From the NCBI GenBank assembly GCA_019911785.1, contig JAIOJM010000107.1, positions 1-8,736 on the forward strand: a stretch of 8,736 bases of DNA. Direction: 5' to 3'. The position numbers and the translations under genes were made by a program. The stretch comes from Sulfuricella sp. Its GTDB lineage: Bacteria; Pseudomonadota; Gammaproteobacteria; Burkholderiales; Sulfuricellaceae. Positions 1 through 7,513 of the stretch are shown here, piece by piece; positions within the stretch are counted from its first letter, which is position 1; every line of letters starts with the position of its first letter. The notes under the pieces are model-generated. The model did not search any database, was not told the DNA's origin, and saw only the letters and a list, made by a program, of their open reading frames with translations.

Positions 1-631
1 CCGCATCCTGCCCGAGCTGGACGCCCTGTTCGGCGTGCCGCAGACCGAGCAATACCACCCCGAGATAGATACCGGGGTGCACGTGATGATGGTGGTGGAC
101 TACGCCGCCGCGCAGAACTACGACCTGCCGGTGCGCTTCGCTGCGCTCACTCACGACCTCGGCAAGGGTACTACGCCGCGCATGGAGTGGCCGCGCCACA
201 TAGCCCATGAAGAGCGCAGTTTTGAACTGGTGAAGCAACTGTGCCAGCGTCTGCGTGTGCCCAACGAGTGCCGCGAACTGGCGTTGGTGGTGGCGCGTTT
301 TCACGGCGTTCCGCTGCGTGCCTTCGAGTTGCGGCCTGAAACCCTGCTCAAGCTATTGCTGGAAACCGATGCCCTGCGCCAGCCATGGCGCTTCGAAGCC
401 TTCCTTCTGGCGTGCACCGCCGATTGTTGCGGTCGGCTCGGCTACCAGGATGCGGTGTTCGAGCCTGCCAATTTTCTGCGTGAGGCGCTCAAGGTTGCTC
501 AGGCAGTGGATGCTGGTGCGGTGGCGCAGCAATGCTCCGATCCGGCGCAAATTCGCGACCGTGTGTATGAGGCGCGTCTGGCGGCAATCTGGGCTTGGCG
601 CGAAAATTGGGCAGGTAATCCGGCGGGCTAA
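1..631 (+). CDS. cca: CCA tRNA nucleotidyltransferase, C-terminal HD-domain part (5' truncated by window edge)
   Basis: The enzyme adds or repairs the 3' CCA end of tRNAs in the cytoplasm. Only about 209 C-terminal residues are visible; the frame is open from base 2, and the nucleotidyltransferase head lies before the window. The visible part opens with RILPELDALFGVPQ and HPEIDTGVH, then ALTHDLGKG, whose His-Asp pair is encoded at 152-157, then WPRH and QLCQRLRVPNE. This matches, from memory, the C-terminal HD region of the E. coli-type multifunctional enzyme, where the HD domain gives 2',3'-cyclic phosphodiesterase, 2'-nucleotidase and phosphatase activity. The GTG at base 35 is an internal valine codon, not a start. 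The gene ends with TAA at 629-631, only 22 bases from the end of the converging slp gene. Identity is confident; the activity of the unseen head cannot be judged. Confidence 0.95.
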   Translation, partial: RILPELDALFGVPQTEQYHPEIDTGVHVMMVVDYAAAQNYDLPVRFAALTHDLGKGTTPRMEWPRHIAHEERSFELVKQLCQRLRVPNECRELALVVARFHGVPLRAFELRPETLLKLLLETDALRQPWRFEAFLLACTADCCGRLGYQDAVFEPANFLREALKVAQAVDAGAVAQQCSDPAQIRDRVYEARLAAIWAWRENWAGNPAG

Positions 632-646
632 TTACTTATGCATGTA

Positions 647-667
647 ACTGGCTTCAGTAAAGCCAGT
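647..667. terminator. Hairpin at the convergent cca/slp junction
   Basis: An 8-bp perfect stem (647-654 with 660-667) closes a 5-base loop. It includes the slp stop codon and lies just after the cca stop. Its place between two converging genes suggests a bidirectional terminator or end-of-message structure. Neither side has a U-tract, so it is not a textbook intrinsic terminator. Confidence 0.35.
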
Positions 668-1154
668 AGGGGTACCGGTAAGGCCAGGGACCCCAGAACG
701 GGTCGTAGTAGCGGTAATAGTGGGGCTCCAGCTTCGGCCATAGATGGAGCGATTCGATCGCAAGCCGTGGGCAACTGAACTCATAGGCGCCGATTTTGCA
801 TTCGGCAGGCGCCTGTACACTGCCGACAAAAGTGATTTTCCTGCCGGCCGGATAAGCGGCAGGATCGTAAAACCCCGCACCGCAGGCGATAAACCGGCCT
901 TCAGTCTGATCGGTTTGTTTGGGTTCTCCATCGCTGTCCAGCGGACGGCTCAGTATTTCAAAGCAGGATTCAGTCTTGAGCGGCGCAACGCTGATGATCA
1001 TTCCTCCCCAGCGCACGCGGCTTCCCGCCGCTTCGTTCGACAGCGCCTGCTTCAGCGAAACAGGCGCAAACGGGCCGCGGGCAATGGGGGTTGGTGTGGT
1101 GGCGCAGGCGCTGAGCAGGAGCAGGAACGCGGTGGCGAGGAGGGCGCGGATCAT
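654..1154 (-). CDS. Slp-family outer-membrane lipoprotein
   Basis: This is a 166-residue predicted lipoprotein. The start chosen is ATG at 1152-1154, giving Met-Ile-Arg, a hydrophobic stretch and a lipobox LLSAC with the lipidated Cys at residue 17. A GGAG six bases upstream supports it. Residue +2 is Ala, not Asp, so outer-membrane sorting is expected. The mature part has Slp-family features: VRWGGMI near 47-53, PLDSDGEP at 71-78, GRF near 86-88, GFYDP at 94-98, a GR/G core near 104-111, and a late LHLWP. Slp proteins are starvation or stationary-phase lipoproteins of unclear molecular role. Four further Cys (64, 91, 119, 128) could pair in the periplasm. The C-terminus is strikingly aromatic: 12 of the last 22 residues are Tyr, Trp or Phe. 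It lies 72 bases after ackA on the same strand and may be a separate unit. Confidence 0.85.
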   Translation of the reverse strand: MIRALLATAFLLLLSACATTPTPIARGPFAPVSLKQALSNEAAGSRVRWGGMIISVAPLKTESCFEILSRPLDSDGEPKQTDQTEGRFIACGAGFYDPAAYPAGRKITFVGSVQAPAECKIGAYEFSCPRLAIESLHLWPKLEPHYYRYYDPFWGPWPYRYPYWLY

Positions 1155-1160
1155 GGCAGA

Positions 1161-1164
1161 CTCC
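1161..1164 (-). promoter_or_regulatory. Ribosome binding site that sets the slp start
   Basis: GGAG on the minus strand sits six bases before the ATG at 1154. A longer reading from a TTG at 1175 would put this site inside the coding region and push the lipoprotein signal seven residues inward, so the ATG is preferred. Confidence 0.7.
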
Positions 1165-1215
1165 AGACTGAACAATATCTAAATTGGAGTCGCATCCCTC
1201 TTTGTGGTTCCCGCG

Positions 1216-1250
1216 CTGGCAGCCGGTCACGTTGAATTTCCAGCTGCCAG
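1216..1250. terminator. Inverted repeat spanning the ackA stop codon
   Basis: CTGGCAGC at 1216-1223 is matched by GCTGCCAG at 1243-1250, an 8-bp perfect stem around a 19-base loop containing the ackA TGA (1227-1229). It could mark the 3' end of the xfp-tal-ackA transcript or protect it. There is no U-run after it on the minus strand and the loop is long, so function is uncertain. Confidence 0.3.
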
Positions 1251-2315
1251 AGCCTGCCCAACCAGCTTGAAGATCATTTCCTCCTCGTCGGCGGCGATCT
1301 TGAGGATAGGCGCGCACCCTGGACAATTTAAAATCATCTTGTTGTCGGAGTTGGCACGGTGATCGAGCTTGAAGCCGAGAAACCCCAACGGCTCGCAGAC
1401 CATGGAACGGATCAGGGGCGCATGTTCGCCGATGCCGCCGGAGAACACCAGCGCGTCGATCCCACCTGCCTTGGCGGCCAGCGCCCCGATGGCGGCGCGC
1501 ACCTGGCGGCAAAAATATTCGATGGCGAAGTCGGCCGCGTCGCTATGGCTTTCGATCAGGGTGGACATTTCGCTACCCTGCCCGTCCGACAGCGCGAGCA
1601 GCCCCATGCGGTGATAGACCAGGTCAGCCAACTCTTCGGCACCGTAGCGCTTGGCCAGTTCCAACATCACGCCGGGGTCGAGATCGCCGCTGCGCGTGCC
1701 CATGACGATCCCGCCCGCCGGGCTGTATCCCATGGTGGTGTCCGCCGACTTGAGATTGTCCAGCAGGCACAGGCTGGCGCCGTTACCCAGGTGCGCCACC
1801 ACCACCCTACCGCGCGCCTTGTCGCCGATCAGGCCGGGCAGGACGCTGGCGACATGGGCGTAATTCAAGCCGTGGAAACCGTAGCGCCGCAACCCCAGTT
1901 CTTGCGGGATCGGCAACCGCGATGCCAATTCCGGCAGCGTGGCGTGAAATGCAGTATCGAAACAGGCGATTTGCGGAACCTCGAAACGCTCACTGCACAT
2001 ATCCAGCCCGAGCAAATTGCCCGGCATATGCAACGGCGCCAGATGGGTAATGCTTTCGAGGCGCGCGCGCTCGGCGCTATCCAGCACCCGCGCCGCATCG
2101 GTGATTTCCCCGCCATGGACGAAACGGTGGCCGACAGCAGTCGGCCTATTGCCGCCCAGATCCGCCATCAAGCGGTCGAAGGCCGCGCCATGATCGCGGC
2201 TAAAGCCCCTCTGGCCGATGTGCTCGTAACGGAAGCCCAGACGTGAACCGTCAGTGGCGAAAAAACTCGCTTTGAGGCTGGATGAACCGCTGTTGATGGT
2301 GAGAACTGAAATCAT
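1227..2315 (-). CDS. ackA: Acetate kinase, short variant
   Basis: The enzyme interconverts acetyl phosphate + ADP and acetate + ATP in the cytoplasm, here the probable ATP-yielding step after phosphoketolase. All main family motifs are visible in the 362 residues: NSGSSS at 8-13, GHRFVHGG at 62-69, LAPLH at 92-96, FDTAFH at 119-124, RRYGFHG at 143-149, HLGNGAS at 175-181, GTRSGDLDPG at 206-215, FSGGIGEHAP at 291-300 and a C-terminal DEEE at 343-346. The Asn, Arg, His, Asp and Glu residues known as catalytic in acetate kinases therefore appear kept. Two things are unusual. The protein is some 35-45 residues shorter than the usual ~400. Also, the normal Thr-Ser-His after FHG is Leu-Asn-Tyr. A CPGC motif lies at 331-334. 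The ATG overlaps the transaldolase TGA by one base and no clear SD is seen, so translation is probably coupled. A propionate-type specificity cannot be excluded. Confidence 0.93.
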   Translation of the reverse strand: MISVLTINSGSSSLKASFFATDGSRLGFRYEHIGQRGFSRDHGAAFDRLMADLGGNRPTAVGHRFVHGGEITDAARVLDSAERARLESITHLAPLHMPGNLLGLDMCSERFEVPQIACFDTAFHATLPELASRLPIPQELGLRRYGFHGLNYAHVASVLPGLIGDKARGRVVVAHLGNGASLCLLDNLKSADTTMGYSPAGGIVMGTRSGDLDPGVMLELAKRYGAEELADLVYHRMGLLALSDGQGSEMSTLIESHSDAADFAIEYFCRQVRAAIGALAAKAGGIDALVFSGGIGEHAPLIRSMVCEPLGFLGFKLDHRANSDNKMILNCPGCAPILKIAADEEEMIFKLVGQALAAGNST

Positions 2316-2317
2316 CA
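2313..2317 (-). promoter_or_regulatory. TGATG stop/start overlap coupling tal and ackA
   Basis: On the minus strand the tal stop TGA and the ackA start ATG share one base. No good Shine-Dalgarno precedes the ATG, so ackA is probably translated by termination-reinitiation after tal, which would tie the amounts of the two enzymes together. Confidence 0.7.
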
Positions 2318-3394
2318 GACCATCAGAGCCAACAACTTATCGAAAGCCGTCGCGAAAAGTTTAACGCCATCTTGTTGAAGCGCTTCCCCCACGGTGTCGA
2401 GATCAATTTTGAGGGCCGCCAAGGCCCTTACTTGAGCGTCTGCTTCAGCCATGGCCAGGTCCAGTGTAGGGGCGGCTTTGCCGTGGTCGCGGAATGCAAA
2501 CAGCGTGGCATCTGGTGCCGTGTTGACGGTTTCCGGACCGATCAGGGGCTCCAGATACATCACATCGCTGAAAGCGGGGTTCTTGGTCCCGGTGCTGGCC
2601 CAGAGTGGGGTTTGAGGACGAACACCCGCCGCAGCCAAGGCTGAGAACGCTGGGCCGTGGAACAGCTCGAGGTAACGTCGGTAGCATTGTTTGGCCACGG
2701 CCACGGCGCTTTTTCCGCGCAGGTTCAGCGCCTCGCCGCCGATGGCTTCCAGACGCTGGTCCACCAGCGTATCCACCCGGCTCAGGAAAATGCTGGCGAC
2801 GGATTTTAGTCTTTTCGGGTCGCCACCGGATTCCACCCAGCGCTTGGCTCCCCGGAGATAGGCCTGGGCCACCGCCTCTTCGTGAGCCAAAGAGAACATG
2901 AGGGTGACGTTGATATTTATCCCTTCGGCGATGAGGCGTTCGAAGGCGCGGATGCCCACAGGGGTGGCGGGCACCTTGATCAGTAAATTGTCGCGGCCGA
3001 CGGCTTCCTTCAGGCGGCGCGCGGCATTTACCGTGCCTTCCCCGTCGTGAGCAAGGCTGGGGGAAACTTCCAGGCTGACGTATCCAGCGTCGCCGACCGA
3101 GCGCTCGAATACCGGGTGCAGGATGTCGCAGGCGACACGAATGTCGGCAATGACCAGGGTTTCGTAGCGCTGTTCGGCACTCAGCGAGGAGGCTTTGAGA
3201 ACGGCCAGTTCGTCCTGGTAATAAGGGCTTTCGACCAGGGCTTTATGAAAAATGGAGGGATTGGATGTTACGCCACTCACACCGTCTTCATCCACCAGAC
3301 GCTGGAGAGTACCTTCTCGCAACAGGGTGCGGGAAAGGTTGTCCAGCCAGATTTGCTGCCCCAGTTTTTCGATGGTGAGAAGGGGGTTGATCAT
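2315..3394 (-). CDS. tal: Transaldolase, long (mycobacterial-type) form
   Basis: The enzyme moves a dihydroxyacetone unit between sugar phosphates in the cytoplasm: sedoheptulose 7-phosphate + glyceraldehyde 3-phosphate to and from erythrose 4-phosphate + fructose 6-phosphate. The 359 residues show the barrel motifs in order: WLDNLSR at 16-22, VTSNPSIF at 42-49, LLIKVPAT at 137-144 with K140 as the Schiff-base lysine, INVTLMFS at 161-168, LSRVD at 204-208 and TPLWASTGTKNPAFSD at 262-277. Length and motif wording fit the ~360-residue class found in actinobacteria and many proteobacteria, not the ~316-residue E. coli TalB type. It starts with ATG; an AGGA lies 12 bases upstream, a rather long spacing. 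It sits 55 bases after xfp and overlaps ackA, so it belongs to the phosphoketolase unit, where it can recycle the erythrose 4-phosphate made from fructose 6-phosphate. Confidence 0.95.
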   Translation of the reverse strand: MINPLLTIEKLGQQIWLDNLSRTLLREGTLQRLVDEDGVSGVTSNPSIFHKALVESPYYQDELAVLKASSLSAEQRYETLVIADIRVACDILHPVFERSVGDAGYVSLEVSPSLAHDGEGTVNAARRLKEAVGRDNLLIKVPATPVGIRAFERLIAEGININVTLMFSLAHEEAVAQAYLRGAKRWVESGGDPKRLKSVASIFLSRVDTLVDQRLEAIGGEALNLRGKSAVAVAKQCYRRYLELFHGPAFSALAAAGVRPQTPLWASTGTKNPAFSDVMYLEPLIGPETVNTAPDATLFAFRDHGKAAPTLDLAMAEADAQVRALAALKIDLDTVGEALQQDGVKLFATAFDKLLALMV

Positions 3395-3411
3395 CCGTGG
3401 TTTTTTTCCTC

Positions 3412-3442
3412 ATTGGGTTTCACTTCGTCTAGCGCAACCTAC
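3412..3442. repeat. Degenerate palindromic repeat in the xfp-tal spacer
   Basis: The spacer holds an imperfect hairpin: GGTT (3416-3419) pairs with AACC (3436-3439), then after one mismatch CACT (3421-3424) pairs with AGCG (3431-3434) with one wobble, around a 6-base loop. On the minus strand it begins GTAGGTTGCGC and ends GTGAAACCCAA. The wording resembles the dispersed GTAGGTTGGG...AACCCAAC family I recall from intergenic regions of many proteobacteria, but copy number cannot be checked here. Confidence 0.4.
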
Positions 3443-3449
3443 ACGCAGA

Positions 3450-5834
3450 TCAATACGGCCACGTCCAGCCGGCGGCCTCGGGTAGGTCGACGCCATGTTC
3501 GTAGGCGTAGTTGCGGCACTCGAGTTGCTTGTCGCGCAGCCGCTCCTTGACGTGAGCACCGGCCACGCGCAGGGCCTGGATGCGGTCGATGGCGTCGATG
3601 GCCAGGCTGAAGCGGTCGATTTCATTCTTGATCGCCAGTTCCAGCGGCGTGTTGATGTTGCCCTTTTCCTTGTAGCCGCGCACGTGCATGTTGCCGTGGT
3701 TGGTGCGGCGGTAGGCGAGGCGATGGATCAGCCAGGGGTAGCCGTGGAAGTTGAAGATCACCGGTTTGTCTACCGTGAACAGGCTGTCGAAGTCCTTGTC
3801 AGAGAGGCCGTGCGGGTGCTCCCTGGTGGGCGTCAGCTTGTACAGATCGACCACGTTGACGAAGCGGATCTTGAGATCGGGAAAATTCTCGCGCAGCAAC
3901 ACTACCGCCGCCAGTGCTTCCTTGGTGGGAATGTCGCCGGCGCAGGCCATCACCAGATCCGGCTCGCAACCGTCGTCGTTGCTCGCCCAGTCCCAGATGC
4001 CGATGCCCTTGCTGCAGTGCTTGATCGCCGCGTCCATGTCGAGAAACTGCAAATGCTTCTGCTTGTCGCAGACGATCACGTTGATGTAATCGGTGCTTTC
4101 CAGGCAATGCTGCGAAACCGACAGCAGGGTGTTGACGTCGGGCGGCAGGTAAATGCGCGTGACATTCGGACTCTTGTTCACCACCACGTCGAGGAAACCC
4201 GGGTCCTGGTGGGTGAAGCCGTTGTGATCCTGACGCCACACGGTGGAAGTAATCAGCAGATTCAGCGACGACACCGGCGCGCGCCACGGCACATCCTTCG
4301 ACATGTCGAGCCACTTGGCGTGCTGGTTGAACATCGAGTCGATGACGTGAACGAAGGCTTCGTAGGTTGAGAAAAAGCCGTGGCGGCCGGTCAGCAGGTA
4401 GCCTTCCAGCCAGCCTTCCAGGGTGTGTTCGGAGAGCATCTCCATGACCCGGCCATCGGGAGACAGTTCGCCGCCATCGGCGTCTTCCGGCAAGAAATCG
4501 GCGAGCCAGGTTTTCTTGCTGACTTCGTAGATGTCGTCGAGCTTGTTGGAGCTGTTCTCGTCCGGGCCGAAGACGCGGAAATTGGTCATATTGTTGCGCA
4601 TGACGTCGCGCAGCAGCTTGCCCAGCGGGCGGGTATTTTCGGCCACCGCAGTCCCGGGCTTGTCAACGGCGATGGCGTAATCGCGGTAATCCGGCATCCG
4701 CAGGGCCTTGCGCAACAGGCCGCCGTTGGCGTGGGGATTGGCGCTCATGCGGCGGTTGCCTTGCGGGGCGAGCGCCCTGAGCTCGGCACGCAGGCGCCCG
4801 CTTTCGTCGAACAATTCTTGCGGCTGGTAGCTGCGCAGCCAATCTTCCAGCTGCTGAAGGTGCGCGGGATTGCCTTTCACATCACCGATCGGAACCTGAT
4901 GGGCGCGCCAGAAACCTTCCACCTTCTTGCCGTCCACCTCTTTCGGCCCGGTCCAGCCTTTCGGGCTGCGCAGCACGATCATCGGCCAGCGCGGACGGGT
5001 CGGCCTGCCGTTGGCGCGCGCCTCTTGCTGAATGCGGTGGATTTCGATCAGGCATTGCTCCATCGTCGCCGCCATCTTTTCGTGCATGGCCGCCGGGTCG
5101 CCGCCCTCGACCAAGTACGGCGTCCAGCCGTAACCCTTGAACAGGTTCTCCAGCTCCTCGCGGGAGATGCGCGCGAGGAGGGTGGGGTTGTTGATCTTGT
5201 AACCGTTGAGATGCAGGATCGGCAGCACCGCGCCATCACGGATCGGGTTGAGGAACTTGTTGGAGTGCCAGCTCGTTGCCAGCGGCCCGGTTTCCGCTTC
5301 GCCGTCGCCGACCACCACCGTCACCAGCAGATCGGGGTTGTCATAAGCAGCGCCAAAAGCATGGGAAATGCTGTAGCCCAGCTCGCCACCCTCGTGGATC
5401 GACCCCGGCGTTTCCGGGGTGCAGTGGCTGCCGATGCCGCCGGGGAAGGAGAATTCCTTGAAGAACTGGCGCATCCCTTCTTCGTCCTCGCCCTTGTTGG
5501 GGTAGGTTTCGCTGTAAGTGCCTTCCAGATACACCGGCCCAAGGACGCCCGGCGCGCCGTGACCGGGTCCGGCGAGGAAAATCGCGTCCTGATCGTACTT
5601 GTTGATCAGGCGATTCAGATGGACGTAGGCGAAAGCCAGGCCGGGAGTTGAACCCCAGTGACCCAGCAGGCGGCTCTTGATGTGCTCGGGCTTGAGCGGC
5701 TCCCTGAGCAGCGGATTGTCGCGCAGGTAGATCATCCCGGCGGCCAGGTAGTTGCAGGCGCGCCAGTAGGCGTCCATGGCGCGGAGTTCGTCGGCGGATA
5801 GAGTGGGGTCGGGGAAAGTCGTCGTGCCGCTCAT
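3450..5834 (-). CDS. xfp: Xylulose-5-phosphate/fructose-6-phosphate phosphoketolase
   Basis: This thiamine-diphosphate enzyme splits xylulose 5-phosphate, and often fructose 6-phosphate, with phosphate into acetyl phosphate plus glyceraldehyde 3-phosphate or erythrose 4-phosphate. At 794 residues it is the full family length. Motifs in order: GHWGSTPG at 58-65, GPGHGAPG at 89-96, [11 protein letters not shown] at 111-121, [13 protein letters not shown] at 132-144, the ThDP motif GDGEAETG at 176-183 followed by LNGYKINNP at 209-217, AHQVP at 311-315, SEHTLEG...LLTGRHG at 468-486 and [14 protein letters not shown] at 533-546. His59, His92, His137, His312 and His542 line up in order with the catalytic histidines known from bifidobacterial enzymes, and the catalytic Glu should lie in 469-477. 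The C-terminus GWTWPY looks complete. An AGGAG six bases before the ATG supports the start. It leads the xfp-tal-ackA unit; activity on fructose 6-phosphate is inferred. Confidence 0.97.
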   Translation of the reverse strand: MSGTTTFPDPTLSADELRAMDAYWRACNYLAAGMIYLRDNPLLREPLKPEHIKSRLLGHWGSTPGLAFAYVHLNRLINKYDQDAIFLAGPGHGAPGVLGPVYLEGTYSETYPNKGEDEEGMRQFFKEFSFPGGIGSHCTPETPGSIHEGGELGYSISHAFGAAYDNPDLLVTVVVGDGEAETGPLATSWHSNKFLNPIRDGAVLPILHLNGYKINNPTLLARISREELENLFKGYGWTPYLVEGGDPAAMHEKMAATMEQCLIEIHRIQQEARANGRPTRPRWPMIVLRSPKGWTGPKEVDGKKVEGFWRAHQVPIGDVKGNPAHLQQLEDWLRSYQPQELFDESGRLRAELRALAPQGNRRMSANPHANGGLLRKALRMPDYRDYAIAVDKPGTAVAENTRPLGKLLRDVMRNNMTNFRVFGPDENSSNKLDDIYEVSKKTWLADFLPEDADGGELSPDGRVMEMLSEHTLEGWLEGYLLTGRHGFFSTYEAFVHVIDSMFNQHAKWLDMSKDVPWRAPVSSLNLLITSTVWRQDHNGFTHQDPGFLDVVVNKSPNVTRIYLPPDVNTLLSVSQHCLESTDYINVIVCDKQKHLQFLDMDAAIKHCSKGIGIWDWASNDDGCEPDLVMACAGDIPTKEALAAVVLLRENFPDLKIRFVNVVDLYKLTPTREHPHGLSDKDFDSLFTVDKPVIFNFHGYPWLIHRLAYRRTNHGNMHVRGYKEKGNINTPLELAIKNEIDRFSLAIDAIDRIQALRVAGAHVKERLRDKQLECRNYAYEHGVDLPEAAGWTWPY

Positions 5835-5882
5835 GAGAAGCTCCTGAAACTGAAAAAGTGGCTGAACATCTAGCAGTCAGTC

Positions 5883-5945
5883 GACCTGAAATGCCTCCAT
5901 GACAGGTCAGGCTTTCGCCTGACCTGTTGGGTTGAAGTCCAACCC
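5883..5945 (-). promoter_or_regulatory. Tandem hairpins between trpB and xfp
   Basis: The 134-base spacer holds two adjacent stem-loops. The stronger has an 11-bp perfect stem (5902-5912 with 5917-5927); on the minus strand its loop is GAAA, a GNRA tetraloop. The weaker pairs 5929-5934 with 5940-5945 around five bases. A third CAGGTC copy (5883-5888, read on the minus strand) could compete for the 3' arm of the big hairpin. There is no U-tract, so this may be a trpB end structure, an RNA-processing or stability element, or a leader of xfp. Confidence 0.55.
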
Positions 5946-5968
5946 CCTGGCTTCAATATAGCTGACGA

Positions 5969-7321
5969 TTAGCCCACCTTCGGCAGCCGCTCCAGCGCGG
6001 CCTTGATCGCTTCCTCGGGATAGGCGAAGTCCTCCAACTTGCCGCTGAAGTAGCTGTCGTAGGCGCCCATGTCGAAGTGGCCGTGGCCGGAGAGATTGAA
6101 GAACAGCGTCTTCGCCTCGCCGCTTTCCTTGCAGCGCAGCGCCTCGTCGATGCAGGCCGCGATGGCATGGTTGGATTCCGGCGCAGGGATGATGCCCTCG
6201 GCGCGGGCGAACGTGACGCCGGCCTGGAAGGTGGCCAGTTGCGGCACGGCTACCGCCTCGATCAGTTTCTCGTGATAGAGCTGCGACACCAGGGCAGAGT
6301 CGCCATGGTAGCGCAGGCCGCCGGCGTGGATGCCGGGCGGCATGAAATCGTGGCCAAGGGTGTACATCAGCATCATCGGCGTGAGCTTGGCGGTGTCGCC
6401 GAAGTCGTAGGCGTAATGGCCGCGGGTCAGCGTCGGGCAGGAGGTGGGTTCCACTGCCACCAGGCGCACGTTTTTGCCGGCCGCCTTGTCGGCGAAGAAG
6501 GGGAAGGCTGCGCCGCCGAAGTTGGAGCCGCCACCGCAGGGGGCGAAGATCATGTCCGGGTAGTCTCCGGCCTTTTCGAACTGCTTTTTGGCTTCCAGGC
6601 CGATCACGGTCTGGTGCAGCAGCACGTGGTTGAGCACCGAACCCAGAGCGTAGTTGGTATCGGTGCGCGAGGCGGCATCCTCCACCGCTTCCGAGATCGC
6701 CAGGCCGAGCGAGCCCTGGTTGTCGGGGTCGGCGGCCAGCGCGGCACGGCCGGTGTGGGTTTCCATGCTCGGGCTGGCGAACACTTCCGCCCCCCAGGTC
6801 TGCATCATCGAACGGCGGTAGGGTTTCTGTCCGTAGCTCACCTTGACCATGTAGACCCGGACCTCAAGCCCGAACATCTGCCCCGCCAGCGCCATCGAGC
6901 AGCCCCACTGCCCGGCGCCGGTTTCGGTGGCGATGCGCTTGATGCCGGCTTCCGCGTTGTAATAGGCCTGGGCCACGGCGGTGTTGGGCTTGTGCGACCC
7001 AGCCGGGGAAACGCCTTCGTACTTGTAATATATCTTCGCCGGGGTGCCGAGCGCCGCTTCAAGCCGGTGGGCGCGGAACATCGGCGAGGGCCGCCATAGC
7101 TGGTAGATTTCGCGCACCTTCTCGGGAATCTGAATCCAGCGCTGGGCGGACATTTCCTGCTCGATCAGGCTCATCGGAAAGATGGCGGTGAGGGCTTCCG
7201 GCCCGATCGGCTTGCCGTCCGGACCTAGCGGCGGAGCAGGCGGGTTGGGCATGTCGGCGACGACGTTGTACCAGTGGGTTGGGATTTCGGCTTCGTCCAG
7301 CAGGATTTTGGTTTGCGACAT
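5969..7321 (-). CDS. trpB: Tryptophan synthase beta chain, TrpB2 type
   Basis: This PLP enzyme condenses indole with L-serine to give L-tryptophan. The 450 residues carry the long N-terminal section typical of TrpB2 ([20 protein letters not shown] at 17-36), then LWRPSP at 75-80, GSHKPNTA at 108-115 with K111 as the PLP lysine, ETGAGQWG at 133-140 with the catalytic Glu at 133, the phosphate-binding CGGGSNFGG at 262-270, and [10 protein letters not shown] near the end. Ordinary TrpB1 proteins are about 400 residues and read GAGQHG. No trpA lies beside it, which fits the known pattern of TrpB2 genes standing apart from the trp operon; indole salvage or a stand-alone role is then plausible. A GAGG five bases before the ATG supports the start. 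It ends 134 bases before xfp on the same strand, with hairpins between, so cotranscription with xfp is uncertain. Confidence 0.93.
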   Translation of the reverse strand: MSQTKILLDEAEIPTHWYNVVADMPNPPAPPLGPDGKPIGPEALTAIFPMSLIEQEMSAQRWIQIPEKVREIYQLWRPSPMFRAHRLEAALGTPAKIYYKYEGVSPAGSHKPNTAVAQAYYNAEAGIKRIATETGAGQWGCSMALAGQMFGLEVRVYMVKVSYGQKPYRRSMMQTWGAEVFASPSMETHTGRAALAADPDNQGSLGLAISEAVEDAASRTDTNYALGSVLNHVLLHQTVIGLEAKKQFEKAGDYPDMIFAPCGGGSNFGGAAFPFFADKAAGKNVRLVAVEPTSCPTLTRGHYAYDFGDTAKLTPMMLMYTLGHDFMPPGIHAGGLRYHGDSALVSQLYHEKLIEAVAVPQLATFQAGVTFARAEGIIPAPESNHAIAACIDEALRCKESGEAKTLFFNLSGHGHFDMGAYDSYFSGKLEDFAYPEEAIKAALERLPKVG

Positions 7322-7370
7322 GGCGACCTCACTCGGTTTTGTTGAAGAATGAAAATTCGGCGGCGTCCCG

Positions 7371-7386
7371 GCAGGTTTTCCCCTGC
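7371..7386. other. Small hairpin in the trpB leader
   Basis: GCAGG (7371-7375) pairs with CCTGC (7382-7386) around six bases, about 50 bases before the trpB ATG. The stem is only five bases and could be chance in G+C-rich DNA. I see no leader peptide rich in Trp and no obvious attenuator. Confidence 0.2.
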
Positions 7387-7414
7387 GCCCGAACAGATCG
7401 CCCTGCCCGCGTAA

Positions 7415-7441
7415 TTTCTAGGTTTCGGTAGCTCCGGTCAA
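7415..7441 (-). promoter_or_regulatory. Possible promoter for trpB
   Basis: On the minus strand TTGACC (7436-7441) resembles a -35 box and TAGAAA (7415-7420) a -10 box, but they are 15 bases apart, shorter than the preferred 17. The site lies about 95 bases upstream of trpB and just past the ABC ATPase gene, where a promoter would be expected. Confidence 0.3.
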
Positions 7442-7472
7442 CAAATGATACCCGGTTTTAATCGCCATGGCG

Positions 7473-7512
7473 GCCAGATTATCTGGCGACCCGCGACACG
7501 CAAAAAGTTGCG
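7473..7512 (-). terminator. Small hairpins after the ABC ATPase gene
   Basis: Directly after the ATPase stop (7514-7516) are two short stems: CGCAA/TTGCG (7499-7503 with 7508-7512) and GCCAGA/TCTGGC (7473-7478 with 7482-7487). A palindrome CGCCATGGCG follows at 7463-7472. They could end the transporter transcript, but no U-run follows them on the minus strand. The rest of the 7322-7513 spacer shows nothing else I can name. Confidence 0.25.
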
Positions 7513-7513
7513 G

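Noticed and set aside
1155..1175. Upstream TTG start for the Slp lipoprotein
   Set aside because: It contains the ribosome binding site of the ATG at 1154 and displaces the signal peptide.
1359..2246. Open frame of 295 codons on the + strand
   Set aside because: Antisense to ackA, no known motifs, low-complexity Gln/His/Arg composition typical of shadow frames.
3400..3407. T-run on the + strand resembling a terminator tail
   Set aside because: No + strand gene ends nearby and no stable stem directly precedes it; on the coding strand it is simply the A-rich stretch after the tal ribosome binding site.
4380..5651. Long open frame of 423 codons on the + strand
   Set aside because: It lies wholly antisense to xfp, whose motifs are complete. 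High third-position G+C commonly opens such frames, and the translation shows no recognisable family.
6077..7099. Open frame of 340 codons on the + strand
   Set aside because: Antisense to trpB, which has all its catalytic motifs; the product is His/Gly/Arg-rich without a family.
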